This document shows positions 42,505-51,577 of a stretch of 64,000 nucleotides of DNA, one piece after another. The position numbers were made by a program, and so were the translations under genes. Origin of the DNA: JAHQVI01 sp050330195 (GTDB lineage: Bacteria; Pseudomonadota; Alphaproteobacteria; Rhizobiales; Rhodomicrobiaceae). The stretch is taken from positions 13,467 through 77,466 of the forward strand of contig JBHJOB010000007.1 of NCBI GenBank assembly GCA_050330195.1, written 5' to 3'. The stretch's first letter is position 1. Every line of letters starts with the position of its first letter. The notes under the pieces were generated by a model. The model saw nothing but the letters and a program-made list of their open reading frames with translations. It did no database searches and was not told the origin of the DNA.

Positions 42505-43617
42505 ATGCAACAGACCCCGAAATCGCTGAAGCTGGCCACACGCCTGATCATCGGCGCCCTCGTCCTGCTCATTGCGCCGGCGCTTGCGGCGGGCGTCCTC
42601 TTTAGCCAGAAGCTGAAAAATGAATTGAACGATATGGTTCTGGCGCAGATGATCGACCGGACCGAAATGGCGCGCGAACAGCTTACCGGTCGGCTGGACC
42701 AGCTCTGGCATGAAGTGAAGGTGCTCAGCACTCAGGTGCAAACCGGCAACCCGGAGCAATTGCGGGAACGTCTGACCCTGCTCAGCCAGGTTGACAATCG
42801 CTTTAACTGGCTGGGCTTCGCCGATGTCAGCGGGCGCGTGATCGCCTCCTCGAACGGGATGCTGGAAGACGCGAATGTGGCGCAGCGTCCCTGGTTCGCA
42901 CGCGGTCTGGAAGCGCCCTTCGCCGGCGACGTCCATGAAGCGGTGCTTCTGAAAAACCTCCTGCCCATGCGCGACGAGCCGTATCGGTTCATCGACTTCT
43001 CCGCACCGGTCAGGGATGCGGACGGAAAAACCATTGGCGTTCTCGGCGCTCATATGGACTGGAAGTGGGTGAAGGGAGTGATCCACAGCTTTCAGTCTTT
43101 CGGCAAGCAGGCACTGCTGATTTCGCAGAACCAGCAGATCCTGCACGGTCCGATCGACAGCCAGGGCGCGGAGTTGAGCGGAGGGCTCGCAACTGCGGCC
43201 GCATCGGGCGCGCGGATCGCAAGGGCGGAACGCTGGGCCGATGGCAAGACCTATCTGACCGTCGCTCTGCCCGTAGGGACCGCCGCCGATGCGCCGAGCT
43301 TTGGCTGGTCGCTGGTCTTGCGTCAGGAGGCCGATGCCGCGAGTGTCCATGCCGGTTCGCTGCTGCGGGATTACGTCATGCTCGCGGGCATTGCCGTTCT
43401 GGTCAGCCTGTTCGGGATGTGCGCGCTGATCATTTCAAATGCCGCGCCGATCACGCGGGTGAGCCGTTTCGCAAGCACCATAGCCGATGAGATCGATGCG
43501 GGTGTCCCGCCCGATCCCGTTGGATGCGCCGAAGCGGTCGGCCTGACGAATGCGCTCACGAAGCTTCAATCGCGGCTGGGTCCGGAAACGGTCACGCGAT
43601 TGAGACGCGCCGGATAG
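42505..43617 (+). CDS. dCache sensor protein without an output domain
   Basis: A 370-residue membrane protein. One span (about 15-35), a periplasmic double-Cache domain (about 40-285; 'LGFADVSGRVIASSNGMLEDANVAQRPWFARGL', in parts) and a second span (about 290-312) are visible. A HAMP-like stub ('NAAPITRVSRFASTIADEIDAGV') follows. There is no methyl-accepting, kinase, GGDEF or EAL domain. It lies 32 bases after the synthase, with GGAGGGA before ATG 42505, so it is cotranscribed with bgsBA-like genes. It could sense a ligand that affects synthesis. Confidence 0.8.
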   Translation: MQQTPKSLKLATRLIIGALVLLIAPALAAGVLFSQKLKNELNDMVLAQMIDRTEMAREQLTGRLDQLWHEVKVLSTQVQTGNPEQLRERLTLLSQVDNRFNWLGFADVSGRVIASSNGMLEDANVAQRPWFARGLEAPFAGDVHEAVLLKNLLPMRDEPYRFIDFSAPVRDADGKTIGVLGAHMDWKWVKGVIHSFQSFGKQALLISQNQQILHGPIDSQGAELSGGLATAAASGARIARAERWADGKTYLTVALPVGTAADAPSFGWSLVLRQEADAASVHAGSLLRDYVMLAGIAVLVSLFGMCALIISNAAPITRVSRFASTIADEIDAGVPPDPVGCAEAVGLTNALTKLQSRLGPETVTRLRRAG

Positions 43618-44020
43618 GACGAAGGGCGCGGCGGCCTTCGGTCTCCTCCGGCATTTTTTCGCTGTCGGGCCGGGTGTATTCTTGCCACGGGGGATGGGCA
43701 ATCTCCGCCCGCGTCCATTCGCCGTGGCTCAACGAATGCCGTATGGGCGGAGGGATGGCGCGCCACATCATGACCTGGCCGCTCCCGGCGGAGAATTACA
43801 AAAAAAGCCGATGAAATACAGTCGCTTGCAACGAGGCATGATGGCAGCTTAAACTGATGCCGGTTTGGGCCGCGTCCCTTGTCCGGTTCTGTCCGGCTCG
43901 ATGCGGATGCTTGCGGTTCCGGCAACTGGCGGGCGGATCGCTGCGGCGAAGCCTGTTGCAAATTCCCGAAATCGGCGGCAAAGACTGGAAAAGCCGGGTT
44001 TGGCAGCGAAGAGGCGAAGC
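43618..44020. other. Intergenic region, 403 bp
   Basis: Non-coding space between the dCache gene and the hybrid kinase. The sequence CGAAGG...CCTTCG near 43619-43641 forms a short hairpin and may end the preceding operon. A plausible promoter for the kinase lies in the AT-rich 43790-43850 part. The kinase frame stays open up to 43865, but no start there has a ribosome-binding site. Confidence 0.5.
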
Positions 44021-46366
44021 ATGCAGTCATCGATGACGGCGTGGCTCAAACAGTATTTCAGCCACAGACCGCTTTCCGTGAAGCGGGCGCTTCTCATCAT
44101 CATTCTGCTCGCCGCCCTTCCACCGATCATCTTCAGCGCCGTCCTTCTCATACGGTATGCCGCAAGCGAAAGAATCATCGCCGAGCGGACGCTTGTGGAA
44201 AGCGCGGAAGCGGTCGCCCGGGCCATCGACGCCGAGTTCATGGCCGTTGAAGCCGTATTGCAGGCGCTGGCCAGTTCCACCCGGCTCCAGGCAGACGATC
44301 TTCAAGGGTTCGGCAACCAGATTCGCGCGGTTTCGGCGCGCACCGGCCGGGATTTCGCGCTGGTCGATGCGCAGGGACAGACCATTATCGCAACCTCGCC
44401 GGAAATGAACCGCGATATTTTCAGATCGCCCGATGAGACGGTTTTCACCAATGTGCTCCCGAAGCCGGAGGGCGAATTCGCCGCCTATGTCATCATTCCC
44501 TTCAAGAGAAAAAATGGCGATGTCTGGTTTCTTGAGGGGAGCGTCAAGAACGCCGATTTCCGGGATATTCTTGCCGAGCCCGGCGTTCCATCCGACTGGG
44601 TCGTCTCCATCGTGGACAGGACCGGGACGCATCTGATCCGCTCGCATGGAAGTGAGCGTTTCGCTGGCAAGCCTCTCGTTGAGCCTCTCGTTGCGCAGAT
44701 CAAGCGCCGCCAGCGCGGGATACTGGAAACCGTTTCGCTCGAAGGCATCCCGTTGATTTCGACCGTGGCATTCGCAAGGACCAGCGGCTGGGCCGCGGCG
44801 ATCGGTCTGCCGAGGGCAAATCTGGCCGCACCGCTCCGGGAGCAGTTGACGAGCCTTGTCCTGCTTGCCGTGCCGCTGACGGCGCTCGCTCTGATCGCCG
44901 GGGTCATGCTTGCGGGTCTGCTCAACGGAGCGATGGACGCTCTGAAGATCATGGCCGCGAAGGTTGGCCGCGACGGCAATACCGGGTTTGCGCCGACGCT
45001 GATCCATGACGCCAACGAGGTTGGCGATGTCATGGCGCAAACCTCTGCCGAATTGCACCGGCGGCGGGAGGAACTTGCCGCACTGAATGCGACGCTCGAA
45101 GAGCGGGTCATGGCCCGCACCGCCGAATTGACGGAAGCCAACAAGCGGCTGGAAAATGAGATCAGGCTGCCGGAGAGCAGCGAAGCCCAGCTTCGGCAGA
45201 TGCAGAAGATGGAGGCCGTGGGACAGCTCACCGGCGGCATCGCGCATGATTTCAACAACATGCTGGCGGTTATCCTGAGCGGCTTGCACCTCATCCGCCG
45301 GCGTCTGAAACGCGGCAATGCCGAGATCGAGCCCCTGCTCGACGGGGCCGTGCATGGCGCCGAGCGCGCCGCTGCTCTCGTTTCACGGCTTCTGGCCTTC
45401 TCGCGTCAGCAACCCCTGTCGCCCGAGCCGGTGGAGGTCAATCGGCTGCTTTCGGGACTTGAAGACATGCTGCGCCGGACGATCCCGGAGAATATCGCCA
45501 TGGAGATGGTGCTGGCCGGAGGGCTGTGGCAAACCCTTGCCGATGTGCACGGCCTTGAGAATACGCTCGTCAATCTTGCCGTGAATGCCCGGGACGCGAT
45601 GCCGGAGGGCGGCAAACTGACCTTCGAGACGGCGAACGCCTTTCTTGACGAAGCTTACGCAACGGAGCATCCCGAAGTTGCTTCCGGCCAGTATGTGATG
45701 ATCGCCGTCACCGATATGGGCGAAGGGATGCCTCCGGATGTGCTCGACCGCGTTTTCGAGCCCTTCTACACGACGAAGCCGACCGGGGCCGGCACAGGGC
45801 TTGGCCTCAGCCAGGTCTATGGCTTCATCAAGCAGTCCGGCGGCCATGTGAAAATCTACAGCGAGCCCGGCGTCGGCACGTCGGTGAAGCTATACCTGCC
45901 CCGGCATCAGGCGGCGAATTCGGCACATCAGAACCCGCCGCGAAAGACGCCTCCCGCCGTTGCCAGACGGGGCGACCGGGAACTGATCCTGATCGTCGAG
46001 GATGATCCCGATGTTCGCCGCGTGACCGTCGAAATGCTGGAAGAGCTGAACTACGCCACGCTCCAGGCGGAAGACGGCGCGGATGCGTTGCGGCTGATCG
46101 AGAACACGCCGGACATCGCGCTGCTGCTGACCGATGTCGTGATGCCGAAAATGAACGGCAGGGCTCTGGCCGACGCCACCGCGCAGATCAGGCCGGATCT
46201 GAAAGTGCTGTTCACGACCGGCTATACGCGCAACGCCATCATTCATAACGGCGTGCTCGATGAAGGCGTCAACCTGCTGATCAAGCCCTACAATATCGAC
46301 GATCTGAGCCGCAAATTGCACGAGCTGTTCAGGGATGCCGATTTGGACATTTCAAATTCGAGTTGA
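44021..46366 (+). CDS. Hybrid sensor histidine kinase with receiver domain
   Basis: A 781-residue membrane kinase. Parts in order: first span (about 22-45), periplasmic Cache domain (about 50-270), second span (about 285-310), HAMP/coiled-coil region, HisKA with the phosphorylated His in GGIAHDFNNMLAV, and HATPase_c ('NLAVNARDAMPEGG', 'GTGLGLSQVYGFIKQSGGHV'). A C-terminal receiver follows, with Asp in LLLTDVVMPKMNG. The HDFNN box puts it with the HPK4-type kinases. No response regulator or histidine phosphotransfer gene is adjacent. Start at ATG 44021; longer alternatives lack a site. Confidence 0.9.
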   Translation: MQSSMTAWLKQYFSHRPLSVKRALLIIILLAALPPIIFSAVLLIRYAASERIIAERTLVESAEAVARAIDAEFMAVEAVLQALASSTRLQADDLQGFGNQIRAVSARTGRDFALVDAQGQTIIATSPEMNRDIFRSPDETVFTNVLPKPEGEFAAYVIIPFKRKNGDVWFLEGSVKNADFRDILAEPGVPSDWVVSIVDRTGTHLIRSHGSERFAGKPLVEPLVAQIKRRQRGILETVSLEGIPLISTVAFARTSGWAAAIGLPRANLAAPLREQLTSLVLLAVPLTALALIAGVMLAGLLNGAMDALKIMAAKVGRDGNTGFAPTLIHDANEVGDVMAQTSAELHRRREELAALNATLEERVMARTAELTEANKRLENEIRLPESSEAQLRQMQKMEAVGQLTGGIAHDFNNMLAVILSGLHLIRRRLKRGNAEIEPLLDGAVHGAERAAALVSRLLAFSRQQPLSPEPVEVNRLLSGLEDMLRRTIPENIAMEMVLAGGLWQTLADVHGLENTLVNLAVNARDAMPEGGKLTFETANAFLDEAYATEHPEVASGQYVMIAVTDMGEGMPPDVLDRVFEPFYTTKPTGAGTGLGLSQVYGFIKQSGGHVKIYSEPGVGTSVKLYLPRHQAANSAHQNPPRKTPPAVARRGDRELILIVEDDPDVRRVTVEMLEELNYATLQAEDGADALRLIENTPDIALLLTDVVMPKMNGRALADATAQIRPDLKVLFTTGYTRNAIIHNGVLDEGVNLLIKPYNIDDLSRKLHELFRDADLDISNSS

Positions 46367-46387
46367 GGCAGGCCTTTCGGATCCGTG

Positions 46388-46858
46388 TCATTTCGGGATG
46401 GCGAGCGGCGTGTAGAGGCAGCGGTCCGGCTTCAGGTCGACGAGCGGCGTGCTATCGAGACAATCCAGCCCGCGCACGAGGACCATGTTTCCATCGCGTT
46501 CGACGAAACGGACGATGGATGTGCCGATCGGGTTGGGGCGCACAGGCGAGCGCAGCGCGAAGGTGCCTTTGGTGCCGCCGTCATGCGCCGGGTTCTGGAT
46601 GACGAGATCGCGCCGGGACCGGTCCAGCCAATAGAGCACTTCAAGCTGCTGGAACGCTTCGATGCCTTGCAGGGCGGGCGTCCAGGGCTCGAAAATCTCG
46701 ATGCGGCAGACGGGGCCGTCATGCTTGCCCTGCCTCGGGCAGTCGGCGCGGTTCGACCACGGCGTGTGAATGCGGCCGATGAAGGTGATTTCGGCATCCA
46801 TCCGCTCCGGAAAGGCAACCGCCTGTTCGCCCTCGCGTATCCCGCTCTCATTCGCCAT
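46388..46858 (-). CDS. trmO: tRNA (t6A37) methyltransferase TrmO (TsaA family)
   Basis: A 156-residue SAM-dependent enzyme of the TsaA/TrmO (YaeB-like) fold that N6-methylates t6A37 in tRNA-Thr. Family segments are 'FIGRIHTPW', 'EIFEPWTPALQGIEAFQQLEVLYWLDRS' (in parts), 'GTFALRSPVRPNPIGTSIVRF' and 'GLDCLDSTPLVDLKPD'. E. coli TrmO is longer because of an extra C-terminal domain; the single-domain form here is common. It follows the MOT1-like gene on the same strand after an 87-base gap with a hairpin. Confidence 0.9.
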   Translation of the reverse strand: MANESGIREGEQAVAFPERMDAEITFIGRIHTPWSNRADCPRQGKHDGPVCRIEIFEPWTPALQGIEAFQQLEVLYWLDRSRRDLVIQNPAHDGGTKGTFALRSPVRPNPIGTSIVRFVERDGNMVLVRGLDCLDSTPLVDLKPDRCLYTPLAIPK

Positions 46859-46880
46859 TCTTTTTCCCTATCCAGGCCAG

Positions 46881-46910
46881 ACCCGCCTTACCTGTTTCGG
46901 TAGGGCGGGT
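46881..46910. terminator. Hairpin between MOT1-like gene and trmO
   Basis: ACCCGCCTTACC pairs with GGTAGGGCGGGT (one T-G wobble) around TGTTTC, a 12-bp stem. No T tract follows on the minus strand, so it may be a weak or Rho-independent-like attenuator of the MOT1-like transcript or part of the trmO leader. Confidence 0.5.
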
Positions 46911-46945
46911 GTTGTCACCAGTGTTTCTTGTGTCGGGGGTGGCGG

Positions 46946-48121
46946 TCAAGACCGACTGCCCGGCCGGAGCTGCGCGTATCGGCGGCCAAGCTGAGCGCGG
47001 ACAAGTTCGGCAAGGCATCCAGCCAGAAGCCCCACGGCGACATTTACCAGCAGGCTGACAAGCGCGGTTATTCCGATAATCGTCAGACAGGCCGGGCGCA
47101 GGAAGGTGAGGCGGCGCACATTCATGAGCTGATAGCCGGCAAAGGCCAGCAGCGCGGCGATCACGGCCATGGGGATCAATTGCAGCCATGCGAGCGCATT
47201 CGGCCCCGCAAGAACGCCAAGCGCGAGGCAGGAGACCCCGAAAATGACGGGCGCGAGCCCCGTTCGCGCGCCCTGCCCATATTGCGCGGCGAGCCCGCCC
47301 GCTCCGTGACACATCGGAACGGCGCCGAAGGGCGCCAGCAGAAGGTTGAGCCCGCCCGAGGACATTGCGAGGTTGCGTGCATTGATCCGGTGCCGGTCCT
47401 GCGGAAAATAATCGCCCGCAATGGCGGCTGTCAGCAGGACCGCATTCGTCACCGTCAAGGCAAGCTGCGGCAGCACGCCGGTTTCCATGGCGCGCCAGAA
47501 GGCGTCCGGACCCGCCATGTGCAGGCCGGGCCAGTGCCAGCCGACGCCGCCCGTTGGAAGCTGCGCTGTGCCCGAGGCCAGCGGCCACGCGATCGCGCAG
47601 GCCAGAAGGATCAGGCATCCCGCCTCGCGCAGCCGGGTCAGACCGAGCGCCACGAGCACCGAAAAGAGGATCAGGCCGAGCCACAGATCATGCCCGGCGA
47701 TCCCGAAACTGGTCACGATCAGGCTGAGCCCGAGCCCGAGCTGGATGCCGAAAAGGATGGTGCGCGGGACGAGCCGCTCGACATGAACGATCAGCCCGCT
47801 ACCGCCGAGCGCAAGCAGCGCCACGCCGAGAATGATCCCGCTTGCCATCATGTCGGATGCGGTCATGACGCCGGTGATGGCCAGAGCGGCGATGGCTTTC
47901 ATAGGCTGAACGGGCACGGGGCGGCGGTAGTAGAGGCCGGTGGCGATGGCGAAGACGCCGAAGCCGACGAGAATCCCGGCGCCGTCGTGAGCGCCGACGA
48001 CCAGCAGGCCGATGACCAGCGGCAGGAAGATGCCCAGATCGGCGAATGCGCCGGATATGTCGCCCAGCCATGGCCGCCAGCCCGATCCGGCCGGAACATT
48101 CGGTATCTTCGACGTGTCCAT
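46946..48121 (-). CDS. MOT1-like sulfate/molybdate carrier
   Basis: A 391-residue membrane protein with about ten spans, resembling the MFS-MOT1 molybdate transporter family ('GDISGAFADLGIFLPLVIGLLV', 'PVPVQPMKAIAALAITGVM', 'GVPMCHGAGGLAAQYGQGA'-type segment reading AVPMCHGAGGLAAQYGQGA). These two conserved regions are the known family motifs. Expected substrate is molybdate, although sulfate cannot be excluded. It is divergent from the tupBCA operon across about 170 bases, so both may share metal-responsive control. Confidence 0.87.
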   Translation of the reverse strand: MDTSKIPNVPAGSGWRPWLGDISGAFADLGIFLPLVIGLLVVGAHDGAGILVGFGVFAIATGLYYRRPVPVQPMKAIAALAITGVMTASDMMASGIILGVALLALGGSGLIVHVERLVPRTILFGIQLGLGLSLIVTSFGIAGHDLWLGLILFSVLVALGLTRLREAGCLILLACAIAWPLASGTAQLPTGGVGWHWPGLHMAGPDAFWRAMETGVLPQLALTVTNAVLLTAAIAGDYFPQDRHRINARNLAMSSGGLNLLLAPFGAVPMCHGAGGLAAQYGQGARTGLAPVIFGVSCLALGVLAGPNALAWLQLIPMAVIAALLAFAGYQLMNVRRLTFLRPACLTIIGITALVSLLVNVAVGLLAGCLAELVRAQLGRRYAQLRPGSRS

Positions 48122-48293
48122 GGTCGCTCGCGTTTTCCAGATGGTTCAAGGCTCGAATTCATCAGGCGATCCAGCGCCTTGCGGACGGCTGCCAGCCCGC
48201 AGCAGGCGGTATATTATTGCAAACTTGCGCTGAACAGGAAACTGTTGCAAAATTTACCGAGCCTTGCGCAATGAATGCAGAGTTTGGAAAATT

Positions 48294-49001
48294 ATGCAGG
48301 ATCTTGGAGGGGCGATCACCTTGGCGCTGCAGCTGATCGCGACGGGCCAGGGGGATCTGCTCGAAATTGTTGCCCTGTCCCTGCGCGTCAGCCTCACCGC
48401 GATGCTTGTGGCGTGCCTGATAGGCCTGCCGCTGGGCGCGCTGCTGGCGATCAGCCGGTTTCCGGGGCACGGCGCGGCCGTCGTGATCGTGAACGCCCTG
48501 ATGGGATTGCCGCCGGTCGTCGTCGGTCTCATCGTCTACCTGCATCTGTCCCGCGCTGGTCCCCTCGGCTTTCTCGGCCTGCTCTATACGCCGACAGCCA
48601 TGATCATCGCGCAGACCATCCTCATCACCCCGATCATCGCGGCGCTGTCCAGACAGGTGCTGGAGGATCTGCACAATGAATATGCCGAGCAGTTCCGCTC
48701 GCTGTGCGTGCCGAAGCGCACCATGATCGGCGCGCTGATCTGGGACGGACGCTATGCCCTGCTGACGGTTGCGCTGGCGGGATTCGGCCGTGCCGTCGCC
48801 GAGGTGGGCGCCGTCATCGTCGTGGGCGGCAATATCGACCATCTCACGCGGGTCATGACCACGGCGATTGCGCTGGAGACCTCGAAAGGCGATCTCGCGC
48901 TTGCCCTCGCGCTCGGCATCGTGCTGATGGTCATCGCGCTTGGAGTGAATGCTCTGGTGATGGGGCTGCGCTTTACCGCGCAGCGGCATGCCTATGCTTG
49001 A
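48294..49001 (+). CDS. tupB: Tungstate-type ABC transporter permease (TupB-like)
   Basis: A 235-residue inner-membrane permease with five or six spans. The EAA loop region 'NEYAEQFRSLCVPKRTMIGALIWDGRYALLTVALAGFGRAVAEVGAV' (in parts) and 'GGNIDHLTRVMTTAIALETSKGD' are typical of TupB. Start at ATG 48294 is preferred; an ATG ten codons earlier is possible. It overlaps tupC by 14 bases and opens the operon tupB-tupC-tupA. Confidence 0.9.
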   Translation: MQDLGGAITLALQLIATGQGDLLEIVALSLRVSLTAMLVACLIGLPLGALLAISRFPGHGAAVVIVNALMGLPPVVVGLIVYLHLSRAGPLGFLGLLYTPTAMIIAQTILITPIIAALSRQVLEDLHNEYAEQFRSLCVPKRTMIGALIWDGRYALLTVALAGFGRAVAEVGAVIVVGGNIDHLTRVMTTAIALETSKGDLALALALGIVLMVIALGVNALVMGLRFTAQRHAYA

Positions 49002-49758
49002 GCGTGCGACCCTCATGAACGGAGCCGTCGCCGCGGATGGAGCCGCTGGCGGGGCGCTGCTGCCGTTGACGTTGAAGAACCTTACGCTCGACATCGCCGG
49101 AAAGCGGCTCGTCGATGCTGTCGACCTGACGCTGGCCGCGCGGAGCATCACGATGGTGATGGGGCCGAACGGCGCGGGCAAGAGCCTGTTGCTGCGGCTC
49201 GCTCACGGGATGCTGGAGCCGAGCGCGGGCAGCGTGCTCTGGGGGGGGAATCCGCTCAGCCTGGCTATCAGACAGCGGCAGGCGATGGTGTTTCAGCGCC
49301 CCGTTCTGCTGCGCCGGTCTGTGGCGGCGAACATCGACTTTGCACTCGGGCTGAAAGGCCGAAGGGCCGTCGAACGGCGCGATGAGATCCTCGAACATGT
49401 CGGCTTGCTGGATCATGCGCGTCAGCCCGCCCGGCTTCTCTCCGGTGGAGAACAGCAACGCCTCGCGCTCGCCCGTGCGCTGGTGCTCGAACCGGAGGTT
49501 CTGTTTCTCGACGAGCCGACCGCCAGTCTCGACCCCGCCTCGGTGCAGATGATCGAGCGGATCGTTTCCACCGCGCATCGCGGCGGGACCAAGATCATCT
49601 TCATTACCCACGATATCGGACAGGCCAAACGGCTGGCCGATGACATCGTCTTCCTTCATCGCGGCCGCATTGCCGAACACAGCCCTGCGGACCGCTTTCT
49701 CACGAACCCGTCTTCGGAAGCGGCGGGAGCCTATCTCGAAGGGCGGATCGTCCTCTAA
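48988..49758 (+). CDS. tupC: Tungstate-type ABC transporter ATP-binding protein (TupC-like)
   Basis: A 256-residue ATPase. Walker A MGPNGAGKSLLLRL, signature LLSGGEQQRLALARAL, Walker B VLFLDEPTASLDP and H-loop FITHDI are intact. The first 30 residues are Ala/Gly-rich, and the true start may be the ATG at residue 3 or 10. The gene lies between tupB and tupA and supplies energy to the permease. Confidence 0.9.
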   Translation: MPMLERATLMNGAVAADGAAGGALLPLTLKNLTLDIAGKRLVDAVDLTLAARSITMVMGPNGAGKSLLLRLAHGMLEPSAGSVLWGGNPLSLAIRQRQAMVFQRPVLLRRSVAANIDFALGLKGRRAVERRDEILEHVGLLDHARQPARLLSGGEQQRLALARALVLEPEVLFLDEPTASLDPASVQMIERIVSTAHRGGTKIIFITHDIGQAKRLADDIVFLHRGRIAEHSPADRFLTNPSSEAAGAYLEGRIVL

Positions 49759-49783
49759 CCAAAGAAAGACAAGGGAGAGACAC

Positions 49784-50617
49784 ATGAAATTCCGCAATGG
49801 AATGCTCAGTGCAATTGTTCTGTCAGTCGCCTTGATGCCGGCGACGGCGGCGCTCGCTCAGGACAAGTCCATAATCGTGCAGTCCACGACATCGACCGCC
49901 AATTCCGGCCTGTTCGACGATCTGCTGCCGCGATTCGAGGAAAAGACCGGCATCAGGGTCAATGTCGTCGCCGTCGGCACCGGACAGGCCATCAAGAACG
50001 CGCAGAATTGCGATGGCGACGTGCTGCTGGTTCACGCCAAGCCAGCCGAGGAAAAATTCGTGGCGGACGGCTTCGGCACAAAGCGCGACGACCTCATGTA
50101 TAACGATTTCGTCATCGTCGGCCCGCCCGCCGATCCCGCTGGCGTCGCCGGCATGAAGGACGGCCCGGCGGCGATGAAGAAAATCGCCGAAGCGGAGGCC
50201 ATATTCGCCTCGCGCGGCGACGATTCCGGCACGCACAAGAAGGAGCAGGCGCTGTGGAAGCAAGCGGGCGTCGACATCAAGGCGGCGTCGGGGGGCTGGT
50301 ATCGCGAAACCGGCTCCGGCATGGGCGCAACGCTGAATGCGGGCGTCGGCATGGGCGCTTACGTGATGACCGACCGCGCCACCTGGATCAGCTTCGGCAA
50401 CAAGGGCGACTTCGGGATCGTGGTCGAAGGCGATGACGATCTGTTCAACCAGTATGGCGTCATCCCTGTCTCCAAGGACAAATGCCCGAGCGTCAAGGCC
50501 GATCTGGCGCAGACCTTCGCCGACTGGCTGCTCTCCGAGGAAGGCCAGCAGGCGATCGCGTCTTTCAAGATCAACGATCAGCAGCTCTTCTTCCCGAATG
50601 CGGGCGGATCTTCGTAA
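49784..50617 (+). CDS. tupA: Tungstate-binding periplasmic protein (TupA-like)
   Basis: A 277-residue binding protein with a Sec signal (cleavage near ALAQ). The motif STTSTANSGLFDDLLPRFEE and 'VNVVAVGTGQAI' are the oxyanion-binding TupA pattern, followed by 'GDVLLVHAKPAEEKF'. High-affinity, tungstate-selective uptake is characteristic of the family, although molybdate can bind. Start at ATG 49784 with AAGGGAGAG upstream. Last gene of tupBCA. Repeat B follows it. Confidence 0.92.
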   Translation: MKFRNGMLSAIVLSVALMPATAALAQDKSIIVQSTTSTANSGLFDDLLPRFEEKTGIRVNVVAVGTGQAIKNAQNCDGDVLLVHAKPAEEKFVADGFGTKRDDLMYNDFVIVGPPADPAGVAGMKDGPAAMKKIAEAEAIFASRGDDSGTHKKEQALWKQAGVDIKAASGGWYRETGSGMGATLNAGVGMGAYVMTDRATWISFGNKGDFGIVVEGDDDLFNQYGVIPVSKDKCPSVKADLAQTFADWLLSEEGQQAIASFKINDQQLFFPNAGGSS

Positions 50618-50641
50618 GACGAAAAAGCCGACACTGCCATT

Positions 50642-50673
50642 CGTCATCCCGGAAACGCCCAGGGTGTTTCCGG
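50642..50673 (+). repeat. Dispersed repeat B, copy 1
   Basis: CGTCATCCCGGAAACGC (50642-50658) is an exact 17-base match to the reverse complement of 63857-63873. It forms a stem with the following GTTTCCGGG. It lies between tupA and the ModA-like gene. Confidence 0.65.
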
Positions 50674-50765
50674 GATCTCGCAAGGCATTCGGGAACGAGA
50701 CCCCGGCTCGACCGTTCGGGGCGACGGTATTTCGATCAACCAGCAAGCAAAATGGCAAAGATCCC

Positions 50766-51572
50766 ATGTCCAGACTTGCACTGCTATGTCTCGGCTCCTT
50801 TCTTGTTGCAACGCCCGTGAGCGCAGCCGATCCCGTCAATCTATACGCAGCGGGCAGCCTCAAGGCGGCGCTCGGTGAAGTCGCCGGAAATTACAGCGCG
50901 GCTTACAAGACGCCCGTCGAGACCGCCTTTGGCCCGTCCGGCCTCTTGCGGGAGCGGATCGAGAAGGGCGAAACGGCACATGTTTTCGCCTCCGCGAACA
51001 TGAAACACCCGAAAACGCTTGAGAGCCAGGGCAAGGGCGGTCCGGTCGCATTGTTCGCGCGGAACAAGCTGTGTGCGCTGGCGCAGGAACAATTGGCGGT
51101 GACGACCGAGACGCTGCTTGACGTTCTGCTCGATCCGGCGGTGCGCGTCGGCACCTCGACACCGAAAGCCGATCCATCCGGCGACTATGCCTGGCAGCTG
51201 TTCGACAAGGCGGACGCCATCCGCTCCGGCGCGGGCGAAACGCTGAAAGCCAAGGCGCTGCAACTGACCGGAGGGCCGGACTCTGAAAAAGCGCCGGAAG
51301 GGCGCAACCAGTATGGCTGGGTGATGGAAGGCGGCAAGGCCGACATCTTCCTGACCTATTGCACGAATGCCGTGCTTGCGAAAAGGCAGGTTGCTTCGCT
51401 CAACATCGTGCCAGTTCCGCCAGCGCTGAGCGTCGGCGCGGATTACGGACTGATCGTGCTCGACAAGGAGAATGCGGCGGCGTGGCATCTGGCGATGTAC
51501 ATTCTTTCGCCCGAGGGTCAGACTGTGCTCGCCGATTACGGATTTGACGCTGCCGCGGTTCCTGCAAAGTAA
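50766..51572 (+). CDS. ModA-like molybdate substrate-binding protein
   Basis: A 268-residue periplasmic binding protein of the ModA/sulfate-binding type. A Sec signal (cleavage near VSAA) is followed by 'LYAAGSLKAALGEVAGNYSAAY', 'FGPSGLLRERIEKGETAHVFASANMKHP' and 'YCTNAVLAKRQVASLNIVPVPPALSVGADYGLIVL' (in parts). No modB or modC follows. It instead precedes a metal-chelate-type importer, or could serve the tup permease. Start at ATG 50766; the site before it is weak. Confidence 0.86.
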   Translation: MSRLALLCLGSFLVATPVSAADPVNLYAAGSLKAALGEVAGNYSAAYKTPVETAFGPSGLLRERIEKGETAHVFASANMKHPKTLESQGKGGPVALFARNKLCALAQEQLAVTTETLLDVLLDPAVRVGTSTPKADPSGDYAWQLFDKADAIRSGAGETLKAKALQLTGGPDSEKAPEGRNQYGWVMEGGKADIFLTYCTNAVLAKRQVASLNIVPVPPALSVGADYGLIVLDKENAAAWHLAMYILSPEGQTVLADYGFDAAAVPAK

Positions 51573-51577
51573 GGATC

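Noticed and set aside
44027..45355. 442-residue minus-strand open frame
   Set aside because: Antisense to the hybrid kinase.
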